This document shows, piece by piece, positions 47,261 to 60,329 of a stretch of DNA of 64,000 bases. Positions within the stretch are counted from its first letter, which is position 1. The number at the start of each line of letters is the position of its first letter. The DNA lies in assembly GCA_963971425.1 (NCBI GenBank), contig OZ020514.1, forward strand, positions 13,397,218 through 13,461,217, given 5' to 3'. Below the pieces are notes generated by a model. That model was not told the DNA's origin. It did no database searches and saw nothing but the letters and a program-made list of their open reading frames with translations. Both the position numbers and the translations under genes were made by a program. The DNA comes from Bryoerythrophyllum caledonicum. Taxonomy: Eukaryota > Streptophyta > Bryopsida > Pottiales > Pottiaceae.

Positions 47261-47939
47261 AGGAAACAAGTTCAAATTCAAGAAGTAGAGTCTTCTAATA
47301 CTAGAAATGTAAACTATATGGCAATTGATACTCCTCAAGATGTCTTTATCACTAGATCACAAGCCAAGAAGGCCCTTGAAAAAGAACCCGTTAATAGTTC
47401 AGAGAGTGATTATAGCAAAGTAAAACTTAATCATGTGCTTGCTAGAGATATGCCAACTATACTTAAACGACCAGAAATTCTTAAACCATCACCACAAATA
47501 ATAGAGATGACCAGTAGTGATTCTCAGGAAAATCCTACTCAAGCACCTATAACACCTACTTTGCCAGAGAAAGTTGTACCCATAATTCCAAATGTGGAAA
47601 AAACAAGTACTTACATGAAACCATTGGATCAACCTACTTTTTATAAACCTTCAAAAAAGACAGTAAAAGAATCATCTATGTCTTTAAAAAAGAGAAAACA
47701 TAATAGAATTATGAGATTAGCAATGGGTATGCATCCATATGATATCCTCACAGATTTAGATAGATTACAACCTCAAATTTCTTTGAGACAATTACTTGCA
47801 TTGTCACCTTATTGTAAAAATGAGTTAACATCTTCTCTAATTAGAAAGAGAGCAAAACTACAAGAGGAGGACAATGTTAAAGAAACTAAACAAAAAATAA
47901 ATAAGGAAACAAGTAAATCTCAACCCGAAATTGTGAACG

Positions 47940-48330
47940 TTCATGATATCTCTCTAGATCCAGGTGCACCTACAGTCGATGTATTTATAGATGGAACTTT
48001 AATTGATGGAGTCCAAATTGATAGTGGGAGTAGTGTCAACCTTATGAATGTTGATACTATGGAAGAGTTAGGCATAACTAACATAGCGCCTACTCCTATT
48101 ATTTTACGAATGGCTGATCAAAGTAGAGTTAAACCTTTGGGAAAATTGATACAATTAAATACAATAATTGATGGAATTGATTATAAAATTCCACCACTAC
48201 ATTGTCTTTAAGGTGAGTGAGTCTATTTCTACATATCCTATTCTCCTTGGCAGGCCTTGGTTGTCATTAGCTAAAGCCAAGGACGATTGGGGTAAGGGAA
48301 CTTTGACAATTGGGAAGGGCAAAAGTAAAA
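47940..48330 (+). mobile_element. LTR element: aspartic protease
   Basis: Retropepsin-like region with the active-site motif QIDSGSSVN (about 48,018-48,045) and the later LGRPWL that typically closes the domain in Ty3/gypsy elements. Part of a broken element. Confidence 0.85.
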
Positions 48331-48719
48331 TTATTCTTCCCATGTTTCCTGCAAACTATCATGGTGAGATCCAGGATGATGCTTCAGATTGGACTACTGA
48401 TCCAAATTCAGAATCTGAGCCTGAAGATATTAATGTTGTCCAGGACATGCCTACATTTAAAGGCTTAGGTCCTGGAGAGTATTTTGTCCCTCCTAGTCAA
48501 GTTGATGACTCGGATGCAGCTATTGAAGCATGGCAAAATGCTCCTATTTTTAACATTACTACCGAGGGAGAGTCAGATAAGGAAATTCCTTATGTGTCAG
48601 ACTCGGATCACTTGCTAGGTGATAAGAAAATACCTAGTGTTCGACCTTTAGTAAAAAATACTACAGAAATAAATATAGGCACTACGGAAGATCCTAAGCC
48701 TATTAAAATATATGATGAA

Positions 48720-50120
48720 TTAAGTTCTAAAGAATATGAAGAATGGTTGGAATTCTTTAAAAAGGAGAAAAATGCCTTTGTTTGGACTTATAAAGACTTG
48801 AAAGGCATACCTCTTGATGTTTGTCAACATCGAATTATCCTAGTAGCGGATGCTAAACCTGTTAGGCAAAGGCAATATAGGATGAACCCAAAGTATTCTC
48901 TAATGATTAAAGAGGAAATTGATAAATTACTGGAGTGTAATTTCATTTATCCCGTATTATTTAGTGAGTGGATGTCACCTATTGTCATAGTACCTAAAAA
49001 GAATAGTAAGATCCGTATTTGTCAGGATTTTAGACAGTTGAACAAAGCCACTAAGAAAGGTTTCTTTCCTTTACCATTTTCTGATGCAGTCCTAGATGGT
49101 GTAGCGGGTCATGAGTGTTATTCCTTCCTTTATGGATTCTCGGGTTATAATCAAATGCAGATTGCCCCAGAAGATAAACCATTGACTACTTTCACTACGG
49201 ACTGGGGGACTTTTGCATATAATGTCATGCCATTTGGATTGTGCAATGTTCCGGCAACATTCCAAAGGGTTATGACTCAAGCCTTTACAAAATATCTTAG
49301 AAAATTTATGGAGATATTTTTAGATGATTTTTGTGTGTTTGGTTCTAAGAAAGATCATGCACAAAATTTAAAGAAATGTTTTGATCAATGTAGAGAGTAT
49401 GGCATCTCCATAAATGTTGCTAAATCCAAGTTTGCCACTATATGTGGTAAATTATTAGGTCATGTTGTTTCAAAAGAGGGAATATTGGTTGACCCAGACA
49501 AAGTAGACATTATTCTTAAAATGGAAATACCTAAACATCTCACAGGACTAAAAGGCTTTCTGAGTGCAACAGGTTATTATAGAAGATTTATTTATAAGTT
49601 TGCTTTTATAGTGGCACCTTTGAATGTCTTAACAAAACAAACTTTACTACCAGGGGTATGGACAAATGATTGCACTAAAGCTTTTAACAAGTTAAAACGT
49701 CGCCTTAGTAAAGCACATGTCATAATTCCCCCAGATTGGACAAAGCCTTTTGAAGTGTATGTTGATGCTTCTAATATGGCAATTGGAAGTGTCTGAAGTT
49801 AGAAAAATTCTAAAGGTCATGATAGACCAATTTACTTTGCAAGTCGTTAATTGAGTGCCCCAGAAAGGAATTATTCTGTGACTGAAAGAGAAGGTCTTGG
49901 CATGATTTTCTCAGTTCAAAAATATTGACATTATTTATTGGGATATAAATTCACTTTCCATATTGATTATGATGCCTTAAAATATATGATCAACAAGCCT
50001 CAATTAAGTGGTCGATTTGCAAGATGGGTTTCGTTATTACAAGAGTTTGATTTTACCATTCATGTCAGACCAGGGAAAATACATCAAAATGCAGATTTTT
50101 TATCAAGACTTAGTGAGACT
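48720..50120 (+). mobile_element. LTR element: reverse transcriptase and RNase H
   Basis: RT motifs in order: RICQDFRQLNKAT, FSGYNQMQIAPED, NVMPFGLCNVPATFQR and the catalytic FLDDFCVFG (about 49,315-49,345). LKGFLSATGYYRRF and an RNase H region (FEVYVDASN, then HIDYDALKYM to ADFLSRL, ending near 50,110) follow. Order and wording are typical of Ty3/gypsy. Part of a broken element. Confidence 0.9.
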
Positions 50121-50379
50121 ATAAATCCACAGTCCATAGATGATAACTTTCCATATTCACACATCTTTTCTCTTAAGGAAGGTGTGGAGGTACTTGATGT
50201 AATTCCAAAAGAATATGCCGACATCATCTACTATTTAACTAAGGCTACTTTTCCTATTGAATATACTAGCAAAGATAAAATTAAACTAGTCCATCAATCT
50301 TTACCATACACTATGATTAGTGGTGTTCTCTATAAGTGAGGTAAAGATGATGTACTTCGACGATGTGTAAATCCTAGTG

Positions 50380-51460
50380 AAGTGTCAATGATTTTAGTAG
50401 GATGTCATGATGATGTTCGTGGAGGGCATTTTGTGGGTTGGGCTATCGCTCAAAAAGCATTGCGAGCAGGATATTGGTGGCCGACATTTTTTGCCGATGC
50501 CACTAATTATGTTAAAAAATGTGATCCTTGTCAACGAGCCGGTAAGCCGACAGCCACTAAGGCTATGCCATTAACACCAATTTTAGCACAAATTCCTTTT
50601 GAAAAATGGGTAATTGACTTTGTAGGTCCCATTAAACCACCTAGTCGTGAGGGTCAAAAACGTTATATCTTGGTTGCAACAGAATATGTGACTAAGTGGG
50701 CAGAGGCCCTTGTTACTAAAAATGATGATGCAGACACTGTGGCAAAATTCATTTATGAACATATCATCACTAGGTTTAGGTGTCCAATAGAAATTGTAAG
50801 TGATTGTGGGCTCATTTCATCAATGACACTATTGAGAAAATGTTGCAAAAGTATTTTATTAAGCACCGTAAGTCATCACCCTACCATCCTAGAGCTAATG
50901 GCCAAACTGAGAAATCTAATGGTATTCTTTGCAAGATCATCACTAAGACATTACAAGGCAATGCATCTAATTGGGACTATGAGTTGAATAATGCATTATG
51001 GGCATATAGGTGTACAATAAAAACTACAACTATAACAACCCCTTTCCAATTAGTGTATGGATTGGAAGCTATGCTCCCAATAGAAGTAGCATTAACTTCC
51101 CTACGCGTGGCAGTTTCTGAAAGATTAGATGATGAACAATCTTTAAGAGAAAGATTAGATAATCTAGAACGTCTAGATGAAATTAGAGGTCAAGCCTACA
51201 TGAATATGGAAGCTATACAAAAACAAAGGGAAACTTATTATGATAGTAAATTACAACCAAAAACTCTAAAAGAAAATGATTTAGTCTTACTCTATGACAA
51301 TAGATTCCAGAAATTTCCAGGGAAATTTAAAATGAGATGGTTTGGACCATACAAAATACTTAAATCTTATCCTAATGGCTCTGTGGAATTACAAGATTTT
51401 GCAAGTAATGTGCATGCAACACGCTATAATGGCTACAGGCTCAAAAAGTATGTAACTTGA
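50380..51460 (+). mobile_element. LTR element: integrase
   Basis: HHCC zinc-binding region (GGHF to CDPCQRAG, about 50,420-50,540), integrase core with WVIDFVGPIKP and SPYHPRANGQTEKSNG, then the LWAYRCTIKTTT and PFQLVYGLEAMLP block and a C-terminal region. No chromodomain was seen, fitting the non-chromodomain Tat/Athila side of Ty3/gypsy. Part of a broken element. Confidence 0.9.
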
Positions 51461-53020
51461 GGGCAAGTTACACTTTTAAGAGGGGGCCTACATCCCTATT
51501 TAAGGAAAATAAGGAAAATCTTAAGGAAAAAAGTTTTTAAGTGGTCCGGAATGACCCTAAACTACCAAAGGGAAAGTTTAAAATATTGTGTTTTAAGTCA
51601 TAGTTAATTTGTGATCATTCACAAAAACATTCACAAAAAACTTTCTTGAGAGAAACCTTGTCATAAGGTATTATTGAATTTTTTTTTATAAAAAATATAA
51701 AAATATAAAAATATAAAAATTTAATCTCTTAAAAACTAAACCATTTTTGCATAAAGGAACAGTACTCAAGAAGTCATGTCAAGTTAAGTCACAGAATTAA
51801 AGTCATAAGTGTGATGTCATACAGTTGCCTTAAGAACTTAAGTGTTCTTAAAGACACAAGTGTCTTAAAGAACTTAAGCTGTCCTAAAGCACTCGAGAGA
51901 CATGAGAACTACAGTTGCCTTAAGAACTCAAAATAGTCTTAAAGACAGAAATGACTTAAGAACTTGAGTTGTCTTACCAAATTCGAGGAGACGTCAGAAC
52001 TTCAATTGTCTTAAGAACATGAGTAGACACCTTAATACAATAAGTCACGGGTTGTCTCTGAAGTTCATCTTAAAGAGTAAAAGTGGGAGACAAGAATAGA
52101 CTTAAGCAAAGAGATGCCTTAAGACAGAAGTAAGCCGATGCCAATTATGAAAAATGGAAATAGTTAAGAAAATAAAAATGATGATTAAGTTGGTAGGAAA
52201 TCTGTGGGAAGCGACCTTGTCATAAAGTGGAGAAATCTCATCATGTCGAAAGATCAACTAAAGTGCCATGGAAGGGACAAAAGTGGGCACTTCACTCGAG
52301 GGAACAACAATCAATCACGTCAAAAAGATCATTGCAATGACTTGAAAAAACGTGATGATAAGGACGAGTGGGGGCGGGACTTAAAACCAAGTGGCAAACT
52401 TGATGAGCCGTTAAGAAAACGAGCTGCCAAACTTGGCTATGGCTCATCAGAGAAAATTCACAAGTGTATTGTTCAGTCGCTGAAGTAGAAGTTGAACGAT
52501 CAGTTTGCATTGTTGAGAGCTAGAGTGTGTCGTGAAAAATTGTTGTAAAGTTGTGAGTTTTGTGAAACTCTGTGCTTGGGAAGCGAGGTGTGACCAAGAG
52601 CGAAGGAAGAAGTCGTCACACTTTTGCTGGTAAGTTCGTCGTTTAAGTTGTTCTGAATGTGAGTTTACAGAGAACAGAGAAAATTTGGATTATGCCATTT
52701 TGTTGTGAATGAGGTTGCTTAAGACAGCAGAATTCAACTGAACTTCCTTGCTAAGGTGTGAAATTAAAGAAATAGAATTTACTGAGAGTAGATAACTATC
52801 TACGAGAGTAAAATCAGAACAGTTTGTTAAGAAAAATCAAGAAACGGTATAACCGTTGTAACCACCTAGCATTTAATCTTAAGACATAAGTCTGCACAGA
52901 TGGAAGGGAATTCTATGAGTGTAGATGCATGACTTAAGAGTGTTTGTAGTGTAAAGAAGACTGCGAAAACGAAGTAGACATTATAGGGAGAAGAACTTTG
53001 CTTTGTTGCTGGAAACAGGT
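51461..53020 (+). mobile_element. LTR element: spacer after pol, CTTAAG-rich
   Basis: Mostly non-coding. At about 51,820-52,140 words such as CTTAAGAACTT recur every 20-40 bases, the same texture as the leader and LTRs. A short plus-strand frame (52204-52488) has no recognisable domain. Confidence 0.6.
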
Positions 53021-56000
53021 GCAAAATGGTGAATCCGAACTCACAGAGTGGCATTGGTTGTAAGAGAACAGTAGACACAGAGGTCAAGATGAGCCAGATA
53101 CGGAAGACGAAGAAGGATTTCGAGATCGATCCTTCTCTGCTTAGGGAGTTGCCAAGGAAGGTGTATGAGGGCAACCGCAAGAATTTGGAGAAGGCAGGTC
53201 TCTTGCAATTCATCGAGCAACAATGGCTGTAGGCGGATCTACCGCGAGTGTTGGCCTTCATGCTGGGCTCCAAGCGAGGTGCGGAAGACAAATTTTTAAT
53301 CAACGGTGAAGTGGTTCGCTTCGACGTGGAGATTGTCCAGCAGCGTTGTCCAAGCTTGCCAAAGACGGAACCTATGTTGGTGGGATTGCCTTTGTTAACC
53401 AAGACTGAGCTCAGTCGTGTGTTCGAGAGACCAGAAGACGCCAAGGTGGAAAGGGGATATTCAATCAAGAAAGCCAAGGCTTCGTGGAAGGAATGGTTGA
53501 AATTTATCAACCTTCGACTCTTGATGGCTTTTGATGGAACGGAGGTATTATCGCCCAGCGCATTAGCTGCAGCTTACAAGAGCTTGAACGGAGAGCAACT
53601 CAACTGGTCCAAGATCATGTACGCGCATCTCCGATTGGAGCTGGCAGGGAAGAATACCCGCCATAATATCTTCTTCCATGGAACCACTTATTTTTCAGCA
53701 ATTTGTCCCCCAATGAGGAAGAGCTTGACTGGAGGAGCACAGGAGGTGGAAGAGGAATCATGGAGGAGTGCCAAGAAGAAGAGACTGCGCAAGATGGTGG
53801 CAGAACCGGAGGAAGAAGACGAACCAGAAGAGGCTTCTGAAGAAGAAGAAGAAGTAGGAGATGAAGACATGACAAGTCTAGCAAGGGAGGACGCGGAAGA
53901 GGAGACACTAGGGTCACCTGAAGCCCTTGCACCAGTTAAAGATAAGGGGAAGAGACCGCTGGCGGAAGTGCAGAAGAAGAAGGTGAAGCACCCGATTTCC
54001 ACTGGAGGTGTCTAAAGTATCACCTCAAGACATGAACCGCGTCCACCAGCACCAGCAAAGCTGCCCAAGACACCATCCAAGCAGATCGTTCCGTACACTG
54101 CTCCCGAGGCTGTCACAATAGAGGACCCTGAAGATGAAGCTCCTATCAAGCAAATAGAAAAGACATCGCAGGGAGCAGATGGCACCAAACATGGTGAGGT
54201 TCGGGAGTTGAACAAGGCGAACATAGAATTGTTGGTGTTTCATAAGGATGATCTTGTGGCGTAGTATCAAGCCACCAATAAGGATATCTTGTTGGCCAAG
54301 GATCAGATGCAGAAGGACTTCCAACGCGAGAAGCTCCGGTTGGAGAAGTCGTTGTTGGAAGCAGAGCGGGCTAGAGAGCTACTGGATAGGGAGCGGGGTG
54401 AGCTGCGAGGGAAGTTGGCCCAAACAACTGAAGAGGTTCAGCGTTGGGAGACCTTGTGCAACGAGCAGACGACAAAGGCACATCAATGCGAGGAGTTGCG
54501 GAAGAAGCTGAGCCACATGGAGCAGGAGTACCTTCGCCTCAAGGCGGAGCCGGAGAAGGAGAATTCGGCTCTAGCTGGAGACAAGGAAGCACAGGTGCGA
54601 GATTGGCACACGTTGCAAGAAGAGCTCCGGCAAGCTTCCAGGAGCGCTGCCCATTGGAAGGATCTTTACACTACGAAGGAGCGATAAGTTGAAGAATATC
54701 TGCTTGAGATTGAGAGTCTTAAGACTCAACACTAGCAGGTGTAGGAGCAGTATCAGGTTGAGAAGAATTTGGCGAAGGAGGTGGCGACCACCTTCGCACA
54801 ACAGAAGAAGGAGGTGCAGGCGAGCAGGGAAGCATCGACCGTAGCTACGCCCGACTCTTCACAAGTAGCAGAATTGGAAGGGAAGGTACGGGATGTCACC
54901 GAGGCTAATGCCCGGTTGACTGCATAGACAACCACAAATAGAGAGTTGAAGAGCAAATTCCAAGAGGCAATTTGGCGCGAGGACTTACACAGTCCGCCAA
55001 CCTTTGCACCCTTCCGAGCCTATGAGTTGCAGAGGAACGCTTGTTTCAACATGATGTGTTTGAATCATGGAGACAAGTTGAGTCGGGCGGAATTCCAGAA
55101 CCTGTGGATCGCAGTAGCGAACTTCGCCAACATGGAGAATTTGATCTGCGAGATGATCGTCAAACAGAATCTTCAGTTGAAGGACTTAGGACACCAGACA
55201 GTTGCTGGTGCCGATCAATGATATTGGAGCCAGAGTGTTACTATATTACTGGTGCTTGGAGGGGCTGCTGCAGTTGCGGCGGTAGTATGATCAACCGGAT
55301 GTAACTCAACGAATGGTAGTCATTCCTCAGGTTGATCTTAAGACTGTCCCCGTCACCTCGGAGTACCTGGGAGAATGGAAGAGCCAGATGGAGAAGCTGA
55401 CAAAGCTATTACAGAACGAGCAAAGCTTCGTGGGATGCATGACTCAAGTCTAAGAGTGCGAGGACTTGGCTGAGCGAGGTGAGATCACCATGGGGCAGTA
55501 TCTTTACGCCAAGGTCCGAGATCACCATCGACTTAAGCGTGCAATCGAGGGAGCGAAGAAGAAAATGGTAGATGTGGCTGAAGCGGTTCAGATGGCTACT
55601 TTTATGTCACCACCTCCAGATTATAGACACACAATATGGGGAGCCTTGCCACTACCAATGACCGGATCGTTGAATAGGCAGCAATTCCTCGGTGAGTACG
55701 AGATCATGTTTAACAGCAAAGAAGAGGTGCCATTTCCCTCATGGCAAGCCATAGATTGGTTGTTGGAGGACTTCGGCCTGTCACCACAAGTCTGGAGATA
55801 GTGGGATCAGCTGTATCCCAAGGCATCCCAGACGTGGTCAACGGTGCCACCAGCAGCGATCACGATGAGTTACCACCAGTGTCCCTTGAAGGGATATCGG
55901 CGTTATAAGTGGGCGCCCTGGAGTAAGCTCGACACAGTGCCTTACAACTGGCCACAGATTCCAAGGAGTTTTTCTTCTCCTCAGGAATGTAGTGATTCCT

Positions 56001-56510
56001 ACAGGGCATTTTTTAAGATTCATAGAAGACACACGGATCCTGTGTGTTTTTGAGCTGCAGTATTTTGCAACATCTTATCTCACATGTGTATGCGATACAA
56101 GTGCGTGGTGAACGTCAACAGGTTTGATGAAACCAAGCCCGAGTTTCACCTATGGACGAAGATGCAGCAGATGCCAAGTTGCCATATGATAACTTTGAAG
56201 TGTATGGTAATTACCAACTTTCTCCACGGTGCGAGCTCGGTGTTTGCCTTGGAGAATTCCAGCGAGCGTCAAGAGCAGCTCGTGGCATGGCTGAGTTATC
56301 AGAAGGCGCACGAGACGTATCTCTTCAAGCATGACGAGGATGTTCGTCGAAATATGGAGATGGCTGAGCTACAGTTGATTCTCCAGGAGTGTGAGTTCAA
56401 GGATGCGTACAAGCACAAGCGCCCTCGACTAGAAGCCAGACCAAGATCTTTAGTAGACATGAGGTTTTTAGGAGGAGCTCTGTATAGACAATGTAAGGAT
56501 TAGGATGGAA
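53020..56510 (+). mobile_element. LTR element: additional open region after pol, coiled coil
   Basis: GC-richer than its surroundings, with long plus-strand open stretches. A first part has LPRKVYEGNRKNLEKAGLL and WLKFINLRLLMAFDGTEVLS, then a Glu/acidic run, then a strong heptad-type coiled coil (about 54,290-54,690, LEKSLLEAERARELLDRERG) and a final part with PPDYRHTIWGALPLP. I do not recognise the family. Its position matches the extra 3' frame of some Athila/Tat elements, but no membrane or envelope character was seen. It could be captured sequence. The region is broken. Confidence 0.55.
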
Positions 56511-58640
56511 TTTTGTGATTGCAGCTAGAGCTTAGACGTTTGCAGCTTCGAGACTCAGGATATGGGTTATTGCGGAAGCCAAGATAATGAGCTGATGGCT
56601 GATTTTGGAAGAGTGGACAAAGAATTATAAAGTTGCAATCTTCTTCTGGAAATATTAATGACATTGGCTGCATGATACGGTGTCATAAGATTGTGAACAC
56701 AAAGAAATAGAGTCAACAACTAATTAAGAAGAGTAACTGTCTGAGAATGAAGAACAACTATGAGTTCTCTACAAAAACCATACAAGTGGAAGTATGCCGA
56801 AAGTGTTCAGTGAATTGGAAGTTGTATATACGAAGAAGGAAACATTGTGTAGCAAGTTATGAAAAAAAAAAAAAACCCCATGTTGAGCTGCCTGTTACTA
56901 TAGGAGACAACACTCTAGTCAGACGTGGTGGGATAAGCCACGTGTGATGGATACATACCCGACACTAGCACCCGGAGGTTGCCACGACAATATGTATCCG
57001 CGGCACACGTTAACCGACCACCAAGGCCTGCTAGATGAAAGCTAGGGGTTAGCTAGCCTATATATCGTGAGCCGCAGGAGCCTTACCAAACGATATGGGA
57101 CAAATGCTGAACCTGGTATGGAAAGAAAGTAAAAATTCCACCTACTGTTTCGATCCTCTGGAGAGATAAGTACAACAAATTTTCACAATGTGAAACACAA
57201 TAAAGCACAAGTCATGAACAAAGCAGTATGAAGAACTTAGGGAAGAAATGGAAAAGAAAAATGGATTTTTAGACTAAGACTTGCGGAAGAAAGCTTGTCA
57301 ATACAGACGAAGCTCTGTCTATACGTGGTTAAGAACCAGCTCCGGAAGAAACAACCAAGATGAAAATCCCTACTTAAAATCAGTACGTAGTAAGTTTACA
57401 CTTTAAAGTAAAACTCCTTAAGTTCAAGATTTTAGAGAAGATCTCTTTAAATATAAATTTGTAAGAATCTTTAAAACACTATTTTGAGTAAGATCATCTG
57501 TTCCTGTGACTTAAGAGTTTAAGTTACAACCTTGAGCAGACTAGAACCTTAAGAATTAGACAAGCAAGAGAAATTTAGTTCCTTAAAGAAAAGAACAAAT
57601 ATGTAAGATCCTTATTTTCCTTAAGTAGGTCAGTTCTTAAAAAACCTGTTATGAGTCAATTTCCATAAGAACAAAACCAAAGTTAGTTACAATTTGGATA
57701 AAACAAAAATCTTAAGACTTAGATGTAGTGTGAGAATTTTAAGAATATGTGGGGGGATAGTGTCTTAAGGAAAGAACAAATTCAATTGAATTTGTAAAAA
57801 AATTTAAAAATTTAAAAATAATAAAAATAATAATAATAAATAAAATAAATAAATTTAAGGCATATAGATGAAAGGAAAAAATAAGAAGGAGAGAACATGA
57901 TAATTCTAATGAGAGAGTATCATGAAAAGGAAAAATAAGAAAGAACATGATAATATTAAGAGATAAAGCAAAGAGGCTATGAAAGTAAAACAATGTGAGT
58001 GATGTAGATAACACGATTAGTGGTGAAGTAATATACACACTACTTAAATTGTATGATAGGATAGCTCACATAAGTTAGAAGAAATAGAAGAGTGTGAAAA
58101 GAAAATTAGTAATCTAGGATTAGTAATTAGTTGCTACTAATCTAATAATCAAGAGATGTGAGGACTAATGAGTGCTAATTTTCTAAATTTGAAAAAATTT
58201 GAATGAAAAATAAATAAATAAATAAATAAAATGATTGCAAGTGAAGCATAGAGGAAGATAGAGAAGAAAAATTATAAATAAATAAATAAATAAACAAATT
58301 TGAAAAGAAATTAAAATGAAGATTTAAAAGAGAATGGAAAATTCAAAGCTAAAATGAAAAAAATATATACTATGGAAGTCTAAAATGGAAGACTTAACTA
58401 AAAAGAGTTAAGTTAAAAGGAGAAACTTGAAGCCAAGTATGTATGAAACATACTTATTAAAGAGGAGAACAATAGAAAGCGAATAAAGAAAATCAACAAT
58501 TCTTAGAAAAGAAAGACAAGTGAGAAAAAATGCTATATGGAGCTTAAAGAAACTACAAGAAAATGATAGAAAGGAAGATGGAGTGCAAAAGATCAAATTC
58601 AAGGACAAATGTCGTTGAAGTCGACGAGGACGTCTCCAAG
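56511..58640 (+). mobile_element. LTR element: 3' non-coding region
   Basis: AT-rich, with CTTAAG words at 57,400-57,780 and (AATA)n/(AAAT)n low-complexity runs at 57,800-57,850 and 58,210-58,300. No gene recognised. Confidence 0.65.
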
Positions 58641-58655
58641 CTAAGAGGAGGGCTA
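58641..58655 (+). promoter_or_regulatory. Polypurine tract before the 3' LTR
   Basis: CTAAGAGGAGGGCTA immediately before the TG that starts the 3' LTR; the purine-rich core is the expected plus-strand primer site of LTR elements. Confidence 0.7.
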
Positions 58656-59773
58656 TGTAGAGCCAAAATGACAAAAATAGCTTTTTTTCAAAAATTAAGT
58701 GTAAAAAGGATTATAGATATATGAAAAATTAAAAAACTAATGATTAAATTTACACTAAGTAGTTAATTCATTGGAAAATACCTATTCATATCCAAGAATA
58801 AGGAAATAATGGAAAAAGGATTGAACTCGCACCCTTTGGATAAGTTGTACCTTTTCATGAATAGATATGAAGAGATGTGAAGATTTAGTGGAATTAATCT
58901 TAATGGTTAATACTAGGGAAAATCTCTTGCCAAGAGGTGTACCTCTTGGATGTTGAGTAGAATGACTAGCTTGAATTTTTAGCATTCTTGGCCATTACCA
59001 TAGAAATTCCTTGGAACAAGATTGGAGTGAGCCCTAGCTTTAGGTGAAAAAGCTAGTTGATGACTCTTAATGTTGTAAGAGTATTTGATTTTATATATGA
59101 ATATATAATTGTTATTGAATTTGCATATGTAGAGTCTTGTGTGTGACTTGAGTCATATATATAATTGCAATAATATGTGATCTTCATTGAATTAATTTGA
59201 CATTGTGTGTTGTAAATGCAAGAGCATGCATTAGGTATTAAATGTGGATATAATTCCTATGCATGAATGCATTGTATATTTATTCTTCATGGAATAAGTT
59301 AGAGAAATACCCTAACTAATAAGGTCGTGTGTGTGATCTTGTGTGTGTTGGAGCATTAACCATAATTGTGAAGATTAATGGAGATAATGTGAAATTAAGT
59401 GACTTAGTGCATAAGGTGTGTGGTGCATAAGCACTTAATAAGATCTTAAGTGTGAGTGAGTATAACTTGAGTATCATAAGAATAAGAGTGGAGTTCTTAT
59501 TCATATTAATGCTATTTATGCAATAAACATCAAGAGTGGCATACCTTGATGCATGGCAAGAGTGTCATATTATGCATATAAAAAATTAGCATTAAGTCTA
59601 ATCTTAATAGAAGGGATTCTCTAAGGTAGGCTAAGTTGTAATATTTAAGAATCTATCATAAGAGAGAAAATAAGGAACAAATCCCAAAGAAAGACTTAAG
59701 ATAAGAACATAGAAACTTAAGAATCTTAAGTCAAAGTTTGGATACATAAGCTTATGAAGGTTGAGACCTTAAG
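58656..59773 (+). repeat. 3' LTR
   Basis: Same length as the 5' LTR (1,118 bp to GAGACCTTAAG) and collinear without evident indels; about 20 substitutions by eye. The sequence after it (ATGCAGGAGAC) resembles the sequence after the 5' LTR (TACCAGGAGAC), so the true boundary may be up to 11 bases further. Confidence 0.93.
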
Positions 59774-59805
59774 ATGCAGGAGACTACCACATAGTGGTGT
59801 CTCAT

Positions 59806-59892
59806 GCATCTTGTAAGTGGCTTCTCAAGCAACTTGCAAATGCCTTCTAAAGTATCTTGCAAGTGACTTTTCAAGCAACTTGCAAGTCCCTC
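59806..59892 (+). repeat. Imperfect 23-bp tandem repeat, about 4 units
   Basis: Units follow the pattern CAAGCAACTTGCAAATGCCT with small changes per copy. It begins right after the LTR element flank. Confidence 0.65.
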
Positions 59893-60329
59893 TATGCAAA
59901 TTCATGGCCACCCACATGTCCAACACTGAGATTGGAAGGAGTCACTAAAAGTCCTACAAGAAGACACAAAGACCAAGTCATAAGCATGATGAACAACTCA
60001 TTAAAGGAATTTGAGCAACCTAAAAAATGTTTAAATTTGGACAAGTTTTCAATAACCATAATACACAAAAACAAGACAATATGGACACTCAAAGATGTAC
60101 AGAGAAATTTTGGCACTAAATTATATGGAGATAAATGCATATTTATAAATTAAGACCTAGAATAAATCATTACATTGAAACGAAAACACATAAATACATA
60201 CAATTAAATTGCAGAAACTAAAATGCAAAAAGATAGCTGAGAAAATTGCATAACTATAGAGGCAACAAAACATAGAAAGAAATGCATACATGGACATGTT
60301 TGATCCATAGAAATGCACTTACAAAATTT

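Larger units (their letters stand above)
24952..59773 (+). mobile_element. Giant Ty3/gypsy LTR retrotransposon, broken, hosting a nested DNA transposon
   Basis: Two direct repeats of about 1,118 bp bound it. They start at the same TGTAGAGCC, run in parallel and differ at about 20 sites by eye, so insertion is fairly young (low percent divergence). Between them lie leader, upstream coding region, gag with zinc knuckles, protease, reverse transcriptase, RNase H, integrase and a further open region after pol, in the Ty3/gypsy order. A 16.4-kb DNA transposon sits in the leader; without it the element is about 18.4 kb, the size of large Ogre/Tat or Athila types. A purine-rich tract precedes the 3' LTR. 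The coding part carries several breaks. No 5-bp target duplication is evident (TGAAC before, ATGCA after), so one flank may have been rearranged or the end may be misplaced by a few bases. Confidence 0.9.

Noticed and set aside
53020-56510. Envelope-like gene in the LTR element
   Set aside because: No signal peptide or membrane segment was visible; coiled coil and position alone do not support an envelope.
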